Shown: positions 38,153 to 47,372, counted from the stretch's first letter. The stretch: DNA of 64,000 nucleotides from Neopusillimonas maritima (GCF_003576595.1 NZ_NQOU01000004.1:186001-250000), one strand, 5' to 3'. Made by a program: numbers and translations. Notes: generated by a model from the sequence alone, not told the origin.

Positions 38153-40554
38153 ACCGTAGCCCCTGCTGTCACGTTGGGACGAGAAATCGACTCTTTTTCT
38201 TTACTTTGTTCCAGTGCATCCAACACATGATGCGGCGTCAACGGCGTATGGGCGAACTCAACACCATATGCCCGCAATGCATCGTTGACCGCACCAAACA
38301 AGACGGCGGGCGGCGCAATGGCCCCGCCTTCACCCATCCCTTTGGCGCCGAACTCCGTATGCGGCGACGGCGTTTCGAAGTGATCAATACGGATATTGGG
38401 CACTTCAGTGGCACCCGGCATGATGTAGTCAGCCAGGGTTGAAGCCAGCGGCTGACCCTGTTCGTCATAGGGCATCTCTTCGTAGAACGCGGTACCAATG
38501 CCTTGAGCAATACCCCCAATGGTTTGGCCTTCGACCACCAACGGGTTCACAATCGTGCCGCAATCTTCGACCACTACGTAGTCCAGAATCTCAACCGCGC
38601 CGGTGGCTGGATCGACCGCCACCACGGCGGCCTGGCTGCAATAGGTGAAGCTGCCGGTGTCTACTTTGGGTCGATAACCCACGCTGACTTCCAGCCCTTC
38701 GGCGTCCACATCTGCAGGCAACTTCTGCGGATTGATATACCAGGCATTGGTAATGTCGGCGATGGCAACGCGCTTGTCACCTGCGCATGCGTAACCGTCT
38801 TCCAACGTGACTTCGTCTGCCGTCACACCCAACAAATGCGCACCGATCTTCTTCACACGCGGCAGCAACTGCTTGCACGCCTTGGATACGGCACCGCCTG
38901 ACATGACCAGCGAACGCGAAGCGTAGGTACCCGATGAATAAGGGGTTTGTCCGGTATCACCATGCACCAGCTTGATACGATTGATATCGATACTGAGAAT
39001 TTCATTGGCAATCTGGGCAAACGTTGTTTCCATACCTTGCCCGTGGGAGTGCACGCCCACCCGCAGCTCCGCACCGCCGTCGGGAGTGAGCTTGACCGAT
39101 GCCTGATCGAACCCGGGAATAACAGGCGTACCCCAGGCGGCAAACACCGACGTGCCGTGTGCCGACTGTTCGGTATATGTTGCAACACCCAGGCCAATCA
39201 GGCGTCCATCCGGCTCGCCTTTCTTCTGACGCTCACGCACCGCATCAACATTGATCATTTCCAGCGCCCGGCGCAGGCTGGCGGGATAGTCGCCGCTGTC
39301 CAGGTGCTTATTCGTGACATTTACATAAGGCATTTGTTCGGGCTGCACCAAATTATCCAGGCGCACTTCCCAAGGCTCGCGCCCCACTTCCCGAGCCAAT
39401 GCGTCCAGGGTAAGCTCGATGGCAAAACAAACACCGGTGCGCGCCACGCCGCGATACGGCAAAAAGCCGGGCTTATTGGTTGCCACGCAACGCGTTTGGC
39501 ATCGATACCCCCTGAAAGCATACGGGCCCGGTATGTTGCCCAAGGCCTGACCTGTTTCCAGGCCCACTGTGAACGGCCAAACAGAATACGCGCCGCCACT
39601 GATGGTAACTTTGGCATCCAGCGCCAACAACCGGCCCTGCTTGTCGGCATAGGCGGTCATTTCATAATAGTGTTCACGCGTATTGGCACCGGCAATCAAG
39701 TGTTCACGGCGGTCTTCCAGATAGCGGAACGGCCGCTTGTAAGTTTTTGCCAGCCAGGCAACACAGAGTTCTTCCTGCTGCAAAATGCACTTGTAGCCGA
39801 AACCGCCGCCCACATCGGGGGAAATCACGCGTACTTGCTCTTGCGGCAAATCGAGGAACTCGGCAATGCCGGTACGAATCAGGTGAGGCACCTGAGTGGC
39901 GGTATACACCACCAATTGGCTATTCTGATTGTCCCAATAGGCCAGCACGGCAATGCCTTCCATCGGCAGCATGCATTGGCGGGACAAGTCAATTTCACGC
40001 TTAACGACCACCTCGGCCTTGGCAGCCAGGTCGTCGAAATTATTGTTGGCATTCAATGTAACGAACACATTGTCTTTCCAACCCTCATGCATGAAGTCAG
40101 AGGTTGCCGCTTCCGCGGCTTTCACGTCAACGTAAACAGGCAGTTCGTCGTAATCAACTTCTACCATCTCGGCCAAATCTTCAGCTTCGGCGCGGGTGGG
40201 TGCAAAGGTCATGGCGACAGGCTCACCCACAAAGCGCACGCGGTCATCGGCCAGCGGCGGCTGTGCCGACACCTGGTAAGTGGGCAACGTGGAATCGGCC
40301 ACAATATCTTTGGCATCAGGCATGGAAGCACGCAAGAATACTTGCCCTTGTGCCTCTTCGGCAATTCGAACGTCGGTGATACGCGCATGCGCCAGCGGGC
40401 TGCGCAGAAACGCGACTTCGCATAACCCGGGCATGGCCATATTGCCGATGAAATTACCCTTGCCGTGCAAATGCCGGGCGTCTTCTTTGCGTGGAATTCG
40501 TGCACCGACACCCTGTGGCTTTACGCCGGGTTTTATGTGATGTGAAACTGTCAT
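38149..40554 (-). CDS. Molybdenum hydroxylase large (molybdopterin) subunit, probable picolinate 6-hydroxylase
   Basis: 801 aa from the ATG at 40554, six bases after an AGGCAGGT site. Earlier in-frame starts at 40560 and 40614 exist. The molybdopterin segment GGGFGYK is at about 249-255. The active-site loop reads YRGVART (about 367-373), not the AYRCSFR of true CO dehydrogenase. The catalytic Glu lies in GAKGMGEGG (about residue 742). It belongs to the xanthine oxidase family, and context suggests C6 hydroxylation of picolinate (PicA). Confidence 0.85.
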   Translation of the reverse strand: MTVSHHIKPGVKPQGVGARIPRKEDARHLHGKGNFIGNMAMPGLCEVAFLRSPLAHARITDVRIAEEAQGQVFLRASMPDAKDIVADSTLPTYQVSAQPPLADDRVRFVGEPVAMTFAPTRAEAEDLAEMVEVDYDELPVYVDVKAAEAATSDFMHEGWKDNVFVTLNANNNFDDLAAKAEVVVKREIDLSRQCMLPMEGIAVLAYWDNQNSQLVVYTATQVPHLIRTGIAEFLDLPQEQVRVISPDVGGGFGYKCILQQEELCVAWLAKTYKRPFRYLEDRREHLIAGANTREHYYEMTAYADKQGRLLALDAKVTISGGAYSVWPFTVGLETGQALGNIPGPYAFRGYRCQTRCVATNKPGFLPYRGVARTGVCFAIELTLDALAREVGREPWEVRLDNLVQPEQMPYVNVTNKHLDSGDYPASLRRALEMINVDAVRERQKKGEPDGRLIGLGVATYTEQSAHGTSVFAAWGTPVIPGFDQASVKLTPDGGAELRVGVHSHGQGMETTFAQIANEILSIDINRIKLVHGDTGQTPYSSGTYASRSLVMSGGAVSKACKQLLPRVKKIGAHLLGVTADEVTLEDGYACAGDKRVAIADITNAWYINPQKLPADVDAEGLEVSVGYRPKVDTGSFTYCSQAAVVAVDPATGAVEILDYVVVEDCGTIVNPLVVEGQTIGGIAQGIGTAFYEEMPYDEQGQPLASTLADYIMPGATEVPNIRIDHFETPSPHTEFGAKGMGEGGAIAPPAVLFGAVNDALRAYGVEFAHTPLTPHHVLDALEQSKEKESISRPNVTAGATV

Positions 40555-40650
40555 ACTCATACCTGCCTGTAAATCATGAATCGCTGAACGTAAAGACACC
40601 AAATGCGCGGACACGCCGACTTCGCGCGCCGCGCATTGGTGCCTATCGGG

Positions 40651-41748
40651 TTACGAACGCTTCAACACCTCACTGTATGTGAAGTTATCGAGTGCGTTTT
40701 CAGCAACACGGAACCAGCTCGCCTCGGCTTCCTGGAATTTCTTCCACTCGGGATAGATCTTGGCGAAATCCGGATTTTCTTCCGACAACTCGCCCCACAA
40801 CTCTTGCGACGCTTTGTAAGCGGCTTCCATCACATCTTTGGGGAAGTACTTCAACTGTGCGCCACCGGCAATGAGGGAACGCAAAGCGGGCGGGTTCTTG
40901 GCATCGTATGCGGCCAACATGCGCAGCGCCTGTTCGTTAGCAGCGGCTTCAAACGCAGCCTTGAACTCGGCGGGCAATTTTTCCCAGGCTTCCGTATTCA
41001 CCATCGTGGTAATGGAAGCACTGCCTTCCCACCAGCCGGGTGAGTAGTAAAACGGCGCAACTTTGTTCAGACCCAGGCGTTCGTCATCGTATGGGCCAAT
41101 CCACTCGGCTGCGTCGATCGTGCCTTTTTCCAGAGAGGGGTAAATATCGCTGGGCGGAATCTGCTGGGGAACCGCACCCAGCTTTTGCAGCACCATGCCG
41201 CCGATACCACCGACACGAATCTTCAGACCATCAAGATCTTTCAAAGACTTGATTTCCTTGCGATACCAGCCGCCCATTTGCACGCCCACGTTGCCGGTAA
41301 CAAAGTTGGTAATGCCGTACTGGCCATACATTTCGCGCAGTTTTTCCATGCCGCCGCCGAACTGGATCCAGGCATTGTGCTGACGCGCATTCATGCCAAA
41401 CGACAAACCGGTATCGAACGCAATCGCGGTGTTCGTGCCAATGTGCGCGGTAGCCAGAACGTGGTTACATTCAACCGTACCGTTACTGACCGCTTCCATG
41501 TTTTGGGCGTAAGGCACGATTTCACCGCCCGGAAAGGCGCGAATTTCAAATTTTCCGCCTGTCAGCTCGCCTACACGGCGGCAAAGCTCATCGGCGGAAC
41601 CGTAAAGTGCATCCAGACTTTTCGGCCAGCCGGTGGACATACGCCAGCGCACGGTGGGCGCATTCTGCGCTACGGCGGGAAGGCCGACTGCGGCCAGACC
41701 GGCACCGGTTGCCGCGGCTGCCTGGGTTAAAAAGCGACGTCTTTGCAT
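40651..41748 (-). CDS. TRAP transporter substrate-binding protein, DctP type, Tat-exported
   Basis: 365 aa. The N terminus MQRRRFLTQAAAATGAG has a twin-arginine motif and ends near AVAQ, so it is folded before export. The mature part (VRWRMSTGWPKSLDALYGSADELCRRV) matches receptors of the mannitol/chloroaromatic TRAP group (TakP-like), which bind organic acids as dimers. It heads the run with the Mo hydroxylase, ABC importer and DctQM, and is the probable receptor for DctQM 7 kb away. Confidence 0.88.
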   Translation of the reverse strand: MQRRRFLTQAAAATGAGLAAVGLPAVAQNAPTVRWRMSTGWPKSLDALYGSADELCRRVGELTGGKFEIRAFPGGEIVPYAQNMEAVSNGTVECNHVLATAHIGTNTAIAFDTGLSFGMNARQHNAWIQFGGGMEKLREMYGQYGITNFVTGNVGVQMGGWYRKEIKSLKDLDGLKIRVGGIGGMVLQKLGAVPQQIPPSDIYPSLEKGTIDAAEWIGPYDDERLGLNKVAPFYYSPGWWEGSASITTMVNTEAWEKLPAEFKAAFEAAANEQALRMLAAYDAKNPPALRSLIAGGAQLKYFPKDVMEAAYKASQELWGELSEENPDFAKIYPEWKKFQEAEASWFRVAENALDNFTYSEVLKRS

Positions 41749-41924
41749 GTACAGCTCCTTTTGGGTTTGTTATGTGTGAGACAGACAAACTGCTTCGGCC
41801 CGGCGCGGGCCTGAGAAACTTTTGCGCAGGATGGTGTGTCTCGACCTGCTGGCCTGAAAATGCCGTTGAACCGATTTTGATTGCCAAGAATCACAAACCG
41901 GTCGCGACAGAATCAGGTTATTTG

Positions 41925-41936
41925 TTAGTATGCTGA
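41925..41936. promoter_or_regulatory. PicR-type operator, site 1
   Basis: TTAGTATGCTGA; on the minus strand it reads TCAG-CATA-CTAA. It matches the palindromes at 42051, 49222 and 49905 in the core, and lies about 177 bases upstream of the DctP start. Confidence 0.6.
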
Positions 41937-42050
41937 TCAATGCTTAAAAGTGTCAACGAGGGTTAATACGGAGACTTGACCATTTATCGGATTTTTCAGG
42001 GAATATCCTAATAGGCTGGTGTAAACCCCTATTTGTCGTAAAATAAATAT

Positions 42051-42062
42051 ACAGCATACTGA
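42051..42062. promoter_or_regulatory. PicR-type operator, site 2
   Basis: ACAGCATACTGA; on the minus strand it reads TCAG-TATG-CTGT. It is 35 bases upstream of the Rieske ferredoxin start, where a bound repressor would block transcription. Confidence 0.65.
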
Positions 42063-42096
42063 TTATATTGAAATATTAAAACGCAAAAGGCACATC

Positions 42097-42402
42097 ATGA
42101 ATTGGATCAAGATTGCAACAGTCGGACAAATTGAAGAAGACGAATCTTTGGGCGTAGAGTTGGAAGGCAAACAGTTGGCGGTACACCACACTGAAGGCGA
42201 ATACTTCGTGACCGACAACATCTGCACTCACCAATTCGCGCTGTTGTCCGACGGCTTTATTGAAGACGGCTGTGTGGAATGCCCCTTGCATCAAGCCATG
42301 TTCGACCTTCGCACTGGCGAGCCGAAATCCGCACCTGCAACCGAGCCCGTCAAAGTGTATGAAGTCAAAGTCGAGGGCGATGAGATTCTGGTAAACCTTT
42401 AA
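42097..42402 (+). CDS. Rieske-type [2Fe-2S] ferredoxin of a ring-hydroxylating oxygenase
   Basis: 101 aa. The Rieske ligands are Cys43-x-His45 and Cys62-x2-His65. The small size and lack of a leader fit the soluble ferredoxins of naphthalene- and anthranilate-dioxygenase type systems. It carries electrons from the reductase encoded next to the terminal oxygenase. It is the first gene of a four-gene operon that matches the four-component 6-hydroxypicolinate monooxygenase (PicB). Confidence 0.92.
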   Translation: MNWIKIATVGQIEEDESLGVELEGKQLAVHHTEGEYFVTDNICTHQFALLSDGFIEDGCVECPLHQAMFDLRTGEPKSAPATEPVKVYEVKVEGDEILVNL

Positions 42403-42458
42403 CCTGGCGCCACGCATAGTAACCTAAGTGGTTTGCAAAGGCTTAAAAGGGTTTGAAT

Positions 42459-43754
42459 ATGACTGAAACACTCTCCTCTATTCTGATTGTCGGTGCCGGA
42501 CAAGCCGCCGCTGTGGCAGCGGCAACGCTGCGCGACCAGGGCTTTGAAGGCAAAATCACCCTTATTGGCGACGAAACGCACGCCCCTTACGAACGGCCGC
42601 CATTGTCGAAAGATGTCTTGGCGGCCACACCGGAAAACGAACCGGCAATCGACGTCAAACCAATCGATTTCTACAGCATCGCCGATATCGATTTGCGCCT
42701 GGGCCTGAGAGTGGAGTCAATCGATCCGGTTGCAGGCACAGCAGAGCTGTCGGACAACTCGCAAGTGATGTTCGACCAATGCTTGTTAACAACCGGCGGT
42801 ACCGCCCGTTTTATCGAAGCGTTTCCAGAAGATGCCCCCGGCGTGTTCTATTTAAGAACGCTCGACGATGCGCATGCCCTTCGCACCGCCTTGAAATACA
42901 GCAAACATCTGGCCGTCATCGGCGGCGGGTTCCTGGGGCTTGAAGTGGCTTCAACCGCCCACAAAATGGGGGTGGCGGTATCAGTTATTGAGGCCACCGA
43001 CCGTGTTCTGAGCCGTGTTGCTCCGCCTACATTTTCCGACTGGCTGCAACAACGTATTGTGCACACCGGCCTGTCGCTCCATCTGGGCAATGCGCCGGCC
43101 TCGATTACGCCGCCTACCGACATCAAGGCGTCGTGGGATATCCGCCTGCCTGACGAACACCACATTGTGGCCGACACAGTCATGGTGTCTGTGGGCCTAT
43201 CAGCCAATAGCGCCCTTGCACGTCAAGGGGGACTGGATATCGACCCCAACAATGGCGGCATCCTGGTGAATGAGCAATGCCAAACAAGCCAGGCGAATGT
43301 TTATGCCGCCGGCGATTGCACCAGCCAAATTCGCGGCAACGCAGCACAGGCTTCGCGCCTTGAGTCTTGGCAGAACGCCAATGAACAGGCACGCATCGCG
43401 GCCACGCACATGCTGGGCAAAGATCCGGCACCCGCCGCCTACCCATGGTTCTGGACGGATCAGTTTGGCTGCAACATTCAGATGCTGGGGCTGCCGGAAC
43501 CCGATTTAAATTACGTTATTCGCGGCGAACTGGATCCGAAAGCCGAAACGCCGAAATTCATCATGCTGGGGCTGAGGAACGACGTTCCGCGCTATGCCAT
43601 CGCAGTCAATGCAGGCGGCGACTTGCGAGCGCTGCGCACGCTGTTCGAAAAAGGCGTGTGTATCAACCCCAACGAATTTACCGACACATCCGTCACTGCA
43701 CGCGCTTTCGCCAAAAGCGCGACGGCGGCCCACAATGCGGGCCAGCCAAACTGA
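42459..43754 (+). CDS. FAD-dependent ferredoxin reductase of a ring-hydroxylating oxygenase
   Basis: 431 aa from the ATG at 42459 (AAAGGG upstream). It has the glutathione-reductase fold: an FAD motif GAGQAAAVAAATL at the N terminus, an NADH motif AVIGGGFLGLEVA near residue 150, and VYAAGDC near residue 285. The C-terminal Reductase_C-type domain follows. It transfers electrons from NADH to the Rieske ferredoxin 56 bases upstream. Confidence 0.92.
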   Translation: MTETLSSILIVGAGQAAAVAAATLRDQGFEGKITLIGDETHAPYERPPLSKDVLAATPENEPAIDVKPIDFYSIADIDLRLGLRVESIDPVAGTAELSDNSQVMFDQCLLTTGGTARFIEAFPEDAPGVFYLRTLDDAHALRTALKYSKHLAVIGGGFLGLEVASTAHKMGVAVSVIEATDRVLSRVAPPTFSDWLQQRIVHTGLSLHLGNAPASITPPTDIKASWDIRLPDEHHIVADTVMVSVGLSANSALARQGGLDIDPNNGGILVNEQCQTSQANVYAAGDCTSQIRGNAAQASRLESWQNANEQARIAATHMLGKDPAPAAYPWFWTDQFGCNIQMLGLPEPDLNYVIRGELDPKAETPKFIMLGLRNDVPRYAIAVNAGGDLRALRTLFEKGVCINPNEFTDTSVTARAFAKSATAAHNAGQPN

Positions 43755-43772
43755 TTTCACAGGAGATCTTCC

Positions 43773-45062
43773 ATGTATCAATCTCAAACCGTGATCGGGC
43801 AAACACTGGGGTCCAAAGACGGCGCCCTGGAAAGTTATGCCTGGCCTGAAAACGACCTGCATTACATTCCAGACTGGGTCTACACCAGTAAAGAAATTTA
43901 CGACCGCGAAATGGCGTTGATTTTCCGCGGCGACACGTGGAACTTCGTTGCCCTGGAAGCCGAAATTCCCAACCACGGCGACTACAAACGTTCCTACGTA
44001 GGCGACACACCCGTTGTGGTGTCCCGTGCGGAAGACGGCTCGATTCATGTTTTTGAAAACCGTTGCGCCCACCGTGGGGCGGAGTTCTGCCGTGAGAGCA
44101 AAGGCAACGCAAAAGAGTTCGTTTGCCCTTACCACCAGTGGTCGTACACCCTAACTGGCGACCTGCAAGGCGTGCCCTTCAAACGCGGCGTAAACAAACA
44201 GGGCGGCATGCCGCGTGACTTCCGCAATGAAGACCACGGCCTGCGCAAGCTGCACGTCACCACCTTGAACGGCGTCGTTTTTGCCTCGTATTCCGACAAA
44301 GTCGAGCCACTTGAAGAATACCTGAGTCCGGAAATCCTGGAAGACTTTAAGGTCACCTTCACAGGCAAGCCATTGAAAATTCTGGGCTACTACCGCAATG
44401 AATTGCCCTGTAACTGGAAGATGTACCACGAGAACCTGAAAGACCCTTATCACGCAACTCTGCTGCACTCGTTCCTGGTGGTCTTCGGTTTATTGGTGGC
44501 GGGTAATAAATCCATGATGTTTGCCGACAAGGTGCACGGGCGGCATGGCATTATGGGCTCGGCCAAATCCGACGATTTGTACGCCGATGTGAACCCGGAA
44601 ACCAAAAAGGAAATGCGCTCTTTCCATGAGGGCCTGAAACTGCAGGACGAGCGTTTCCTGCACTTCGTTAAAGAGTTCGACTCCCCCTGGTCTGTCACCA
44701 TGGACACCATTTGGCCGAATTTCATTATTCAGCGTGAAATGAATACCTTGGGTATTCGCCAGATTATTCCCAATGGCCCGAACAGCATGATTATGCAATG
44801 GACCATGTTCGGCTATGAAGATGACAGTGAAGACATGCTGCGCCACCGGCTGCGCCAAGGCAACCTCATGGGGCCTTCGGGTTTCCTGGGCCTGGAAGAC
44901 AACGAAGCGCTGCGCTTTGTGCAAGAAGGGATGCGCCGTTCCAGTACCGACATCAACGTTGTCAAACTCGACGCCGACAAAATTGGTACGTCAGACTCCC
45001 TGATTTCGGAAGCAGCCATTCGTGCCATGTACAAATACTACCGCGAAGTAATGGGGATCTAA
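43773..45062 (+). CDS. Ring-hydroxylating oxygenase alpha subunit, probable 6-hydroxypicolinate 3-monooxygenase
   Basis: 429 aa with AGGAGA upstream. The Rieske centre is Cys98-x-His100 and Cys118-x2-His121. The mononuclear iron motif has Asn221, Asp224, His227 and His232 (NLKDPYHATLLH), with a third ligand near DNEA in the C-terminal part. The closest style is salicylate 5-hydroxylase and anthranilate dioxygenase (NagG, AndAc). Context (picC, nicX, nicD and nicF homologs) points to 3-hydroxylation of 6-hydroxypicolinate (PicB). Confidence 0.88.
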   Translation: MYQSQTVIGQTLGSKDGALESYAWPENDLHYIPDWVYTSKEIYDREMALIFRGDTWNFVALEAEIPNHGDYKRSYVGDTPVVVSRAEDGSIHVFENRCAHRGAEFCRESKGNAKEFVCPYHQWSYTLTGDLQGVPFKRGVNKQGGMPRDFRNEDHGLRKLHVTTLNGVVFASYSDKVEPLEEYLSPEILEDFKVTFTGKPLKILGYYRNELPCNWKMYHENLKDPYHATLLHSFLVVFGLLVAGNKSMMFADKVHGRHGIMGSAKSDDLYADVNPETKKEMRSFHEGLKLQDERFLHFVKEFDSPWSVTMDTIWPNFIIQREMNTLGIRQIIPNGPNSMIMQWTMFGYEDDSEDMLRHRLRQGNLMGPSGFLGLEDNEALRFVQEGMRRSSTDINVVKLDADKIGTSDSLISEAAIRAMYKYYREVMGI

Positions 45063-45063
45063 T

Positions 45064-45591
45064 ATGCTTTCAACAATGAAAACCGACTTTTCCTATCAGC
45101 CTGTAAAGGTTGACGCTGCACGAGCGCAGCAACTGCGTGCGGAAATCGAAGCGTTTCATATCGAGTATTGCGCGGTACTGGATGCCTGCGATGTCAAAAA
45201 ATGGCCTGAATTCTTCACTGAAGACGGCCTCTATCGCATTACCTCGCGTGAGAACGCCAACCAGAACATGCTGGTTGGCCTGGTTTATGCGGAAGGCCGC
45301 GGCATGATGTACGATCGCGCCGTGGCGATTGCACAAACACAAATGTTCGCACCGCGCCACACGATGCATATGGTGTCGAATATCCGTGTAATCGATGAGT
45401 CGAATGAGGTGATTGAGGCGGAAGCCAACTACCTGTTGATTCAAACGCTGATCGAAGGCCCTTCCACCATTCATCTGGCCGGCAAGTATTACGACCGCTT
45501 TGTGCGCAGTGAAAACGGCCTGCTGCTGAAAGAACGTCAGGTTGTATACGACACGGAAATTCTGGCTACCGACCTGGTTTATCCGGTTTAA
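45064..45591 (+). CDS. Ring-hydroxylating oxygenase beta subunit
   Basis: 175 aa, one base after the alpha subunit gene. It has the SnoaL/NTF2-like cone fold of dioxygenase small subunits: IEAFHIEYCAVLDACDVKKWPEFFTEDGLYRI near the N terminus and RHTMHMVSNIRV in the middle. It is structural and holds the alpha3beta3 hexamer together. A second ATG five codons in is possible. A strong hairpin follows. Confidence 0.9.
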   Translation: MLSTMKTDFSYQPVKVDAARAQQLRAEIEAFHIEYCAVLDACDVKKWPEFFTEDGLYRITSRENANQNMLVGLVYAEGRGMMYDRAVAIAQTQMFAPRHTMHMVSNIRVIDESNEVIEAEANYLLIQTLIEGPSTIHLAGKYYDRFVRSENGLLLKERQVVYDTEILATDLVYPV

Positions 45592-45592
45592 T

Positions 45593-45652
45593 AAAAAACC
45601 GCTGCTTTTTAAATAGTCCCTTTCTTGGGGACATTTAAAGCAGCGGTTTTTT
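45593..45652. terminator. Bidirectional rho-independent terminator
   Basis: A long stem (AAAAAACCGCTGC...GCAGCGGTTTTTT, with an inner GTCCC/GGGAC-type arm) sits between the convergent ends of the Rieske operon (stop at 45591) and the nicF homolog (stop at 45679). T-runs on both sides allow it to end both transcripts. Confidence 0.9.
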
Positions 45653-45678
45653 GTTTGCCTTGGCAGACAGGTAAATAT

Positions 45679-46308
45679 TTAAAGCCCTTCCAAGGCCTTC
45701 AACGCTTCATCACGTGTCATCACAGTGGCGTATTTTTGCTCCATGTCGAACATGTTCGCGTCGTGCGGGCCTATGGCACGGTCACCCACGCAATCAGACA
45801 ACACCAGCGGACGAAAGCCCCACTGCATCGCGTCAACCACGCTGGCACGCACGCAACCACTGGTTACCGCACCGGCCACCACCAACGTTTGCACACCACG
45901 CATGGCCAACCAGGCAGCCAGCGAGGTACCGAAGAACGCAGACGGAACCGTTTTACGCACCACGTATTCGCCTTCCACCGGTGCCAGCTCAGAGACAATG
46001 GCGCTGTTGGGGTGATCTTCCTTCAGACCCAGCATACTGGGTACTTTCAGCGAAAAAATATTGTTATCGGCACCGTCGTCGGCAAAAACAATACGCGTAT
46101 GCGCAACCGGCCAGCCACGCTTGCGTGCTTCAGCCAGCAAAGGCACGGTATTCTGAATCGCTTCTTTAATATTGCCGCCCCCAAATACCTCGGGATCGGC
46201 AAAACCATTCACAAAGTCGATAATCAGCAGGCCCACCGGGGCCTTCAGTTCGAACTGATTCCCGAACCCTTGTTTGGCATAGGTTTGAACGTCGTTACCT
46301 TGGCTCAT
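45679..46308 (-). CDS. nicF: Maleamate amidohydrolase (NicF/PicF type, isochorismatase family)
   Basis: 209 aa. The Asp-Lys-Cys triad of cysteine hydrolases is visible as Asp31 (LIIDFVNGF), Lys119 (VVRKTVPSAFFGT) and Cys152 (TSGCVRASVVDA). In NicF these lie at 29, 117 and 150. It releases ammonia from maleamate to give maleate. It overlaps the nicX homolog by four bases (ATGA), and is the last gene of the picC-nicD-nicX-nicF operon. Confidence 0.9.
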   Translation of the reverse strand: MSQGNDVQTYAKQGFGNQFELKAPVGLLIIDFVNGFADPEVFGGGNIKEAIQNTVPLLAEARKRGWPVAHTRIVFADDGADNNIFSLKVPSMLGLKEDHPNSAIVSELAPVEGEYVVRKTVPSAFFGTSLAAWLAMRGVQTLVVAGAVTSGCVRASVVDAMQWGFRPLVLSDCVGDRAIGPHDANMFDMEQKYATVMTRDEALKALEGL

Positions 46309-47348
46309 TTAACACCACCATCCAGCACTTTGCCGTTACGCACCACTTCTTCACCGTCGAGCGACACGGTGCAATTGCGCAAAGGGATATCAATATGGCA
46401 AGCCGTTGTGCGGCTGCCACCACCTTCGTTATTCGGCCCTAACGAGAACAGGAAGTTGCCCTCATAGGCGCGCGCATCCATGCCGATGGTTTGTTCTTTG
46501 TCGTACAAGCCCAGAGTGGACCAATAGCAGCGCGGTTGCAAACCCCAGCCAATGTGGGAAATAGCATAGCCTTCAGGATCGTTGAAGGAAGCCATGTATT
46601 CACGCAGCAGTTCGGCATCGACACCACCTTCAATCTTGGTGGCGTAGCCGTTCTCGACCGTTAGAATAATCTGGTCGGTCGTATAGCTTTTCTGCGGTAA
46701 CAGGATATCGCCCTTGTCGATCACAATACGGCCTGTAGCCTGACCTTCGTTGGGGAAGGTAAAGGCAAAACCGCTTGGCCAGTGATCCCAGCGGCCGACC
46801 TCATCTACAAAGGCATATTCTGCCGTCGCCGGGAATTCACCAATGGGGCAGCGCAAATCGGTACCCGCGTCCGAGACCACCGTCATTTCCTTGGCCGCCT
46901 CAATACGTGCCGCCGCCGTTTTCACGCGTTTGCGATCGGCTTCGGTAGGCACCGTGCGCACCAAGACTTCAGGTGGCTCAACAGCCAACAGAATTTTCGT
47001 GCCGCTTTTCAGAATGTCGATTTGCTCCGGCGAAAACAAAAGCGTCATAAGGTCGAGCACCAAATCGCTTTCTTTCAGGCAGGCAATCGCGGCCTTGTTA
47101 CCCGTAAGCGGCGTGGTCCCCAGATAGGCCAGCGGATCACGACTAAGCGCTTTCTCGGCATTCACCGGCGGCAGATCGAGCCGGTTCATGACCGCCCCCA
47201 GGGATTGCACGGCAATCGCCGCACACCGCAAATTCTGGGGGTGCGTAGCGGTACTGGTCAGAATCGTTACAGTTTGGCCCGCCTCGAGCTTGGACAAACG
47301 CAGCACTTCCTGCCAGGCGGAAACAAGTTGGTAATCACTCACAGGCAT
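46305..47348 (-). CDS. nicX: 2,5-Dihydroxypyridine 5,6-dioxygenase (NicX/PicD type)
   Basis: 347 aa, close to the 350 aa of NicX. The Fe(II) ligands of NicX, His265, His318 and Asp320, fall at exactly those numbers here (AISHIGW and TACHID). It cleaves 2,5-dihydroxypyridine to N-formylmaleamate. Neighbours are the deformylase gene (24 bases upstream) and the amidohydrolase gene (overlap of four bases). Confidence 0.93.
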   Translation of the reverse strand: MPVSDYQLVSAWQEVLRLSKLEAGQTVTILTSTATHPQNLRCAAIAVQSLGAVMNRLDLPPVNAEKALSRDPLAYLGTTPLTGNKAAIACLKESDLVLDLMTLLFSPEQIDILKSGTKILLAVEPPEVLVRTVPTEADRKRVKTAAARIEAAKEMTVVSDAGTDLRCPIGEFPATAEYAFVDEVGRWDHWPSGFAFTFPNEGQATGRIVIDKGDILLPQKSYTTDQIILTVENGYATKIEGGVDAELLREYMASFNDPEGYAISHIGWGLQPRCYWSTLGLYDKEQTIGMDARAYEGNFLFSLGPNNEGGGSRTTACHIDIPLRNCTVSLDGEEVVRNGKVLDGGVK

Positions 47349-47372
47349 GATGAACTCCTGAAAATAGCGGAA

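Larger units (their letters stand above)
41749..42096. promoter_or_regulatory. Divergent promoter region between the two oxygenase arms
   Basis: 348 bases without a gene separate the DctP/Mo-hydroxylase run (minus) from the Rieske oxygenase operon (plus). The right half, about 41920-42096, is AT-rich and contains two MarR-type palindromes at 41925 and 42051. No ORF, tRNA or repeat was seen. It should carry promoters for both arms. Confidence 0.7.

Noticed and set aside
38947-40425. 492-codon plus-strand open frame opposite the molybdenum-hydroxylase large subunit
   Set aside because: The composition is that of a shadow frame in a GC-rich gene. The minus strand holds a complete CoxL-family protein with cofactor motifs.
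31132-41748. Whole run as a carbon-monoxide oxidation cluster (coxLMSG)
   Set aside because: The large subunit lacks the AYRCSFR loop, no coxDEF maturation genes are present, and the neighbours belong to pyridine catabolism.
45625-46467. 280-codon plus-strand open frame opposite nicF
   Set aside because: It begins within the terminator and runs antisense to a gene with a clear catalytic triad. No ribosome-binding site or domain was seen.
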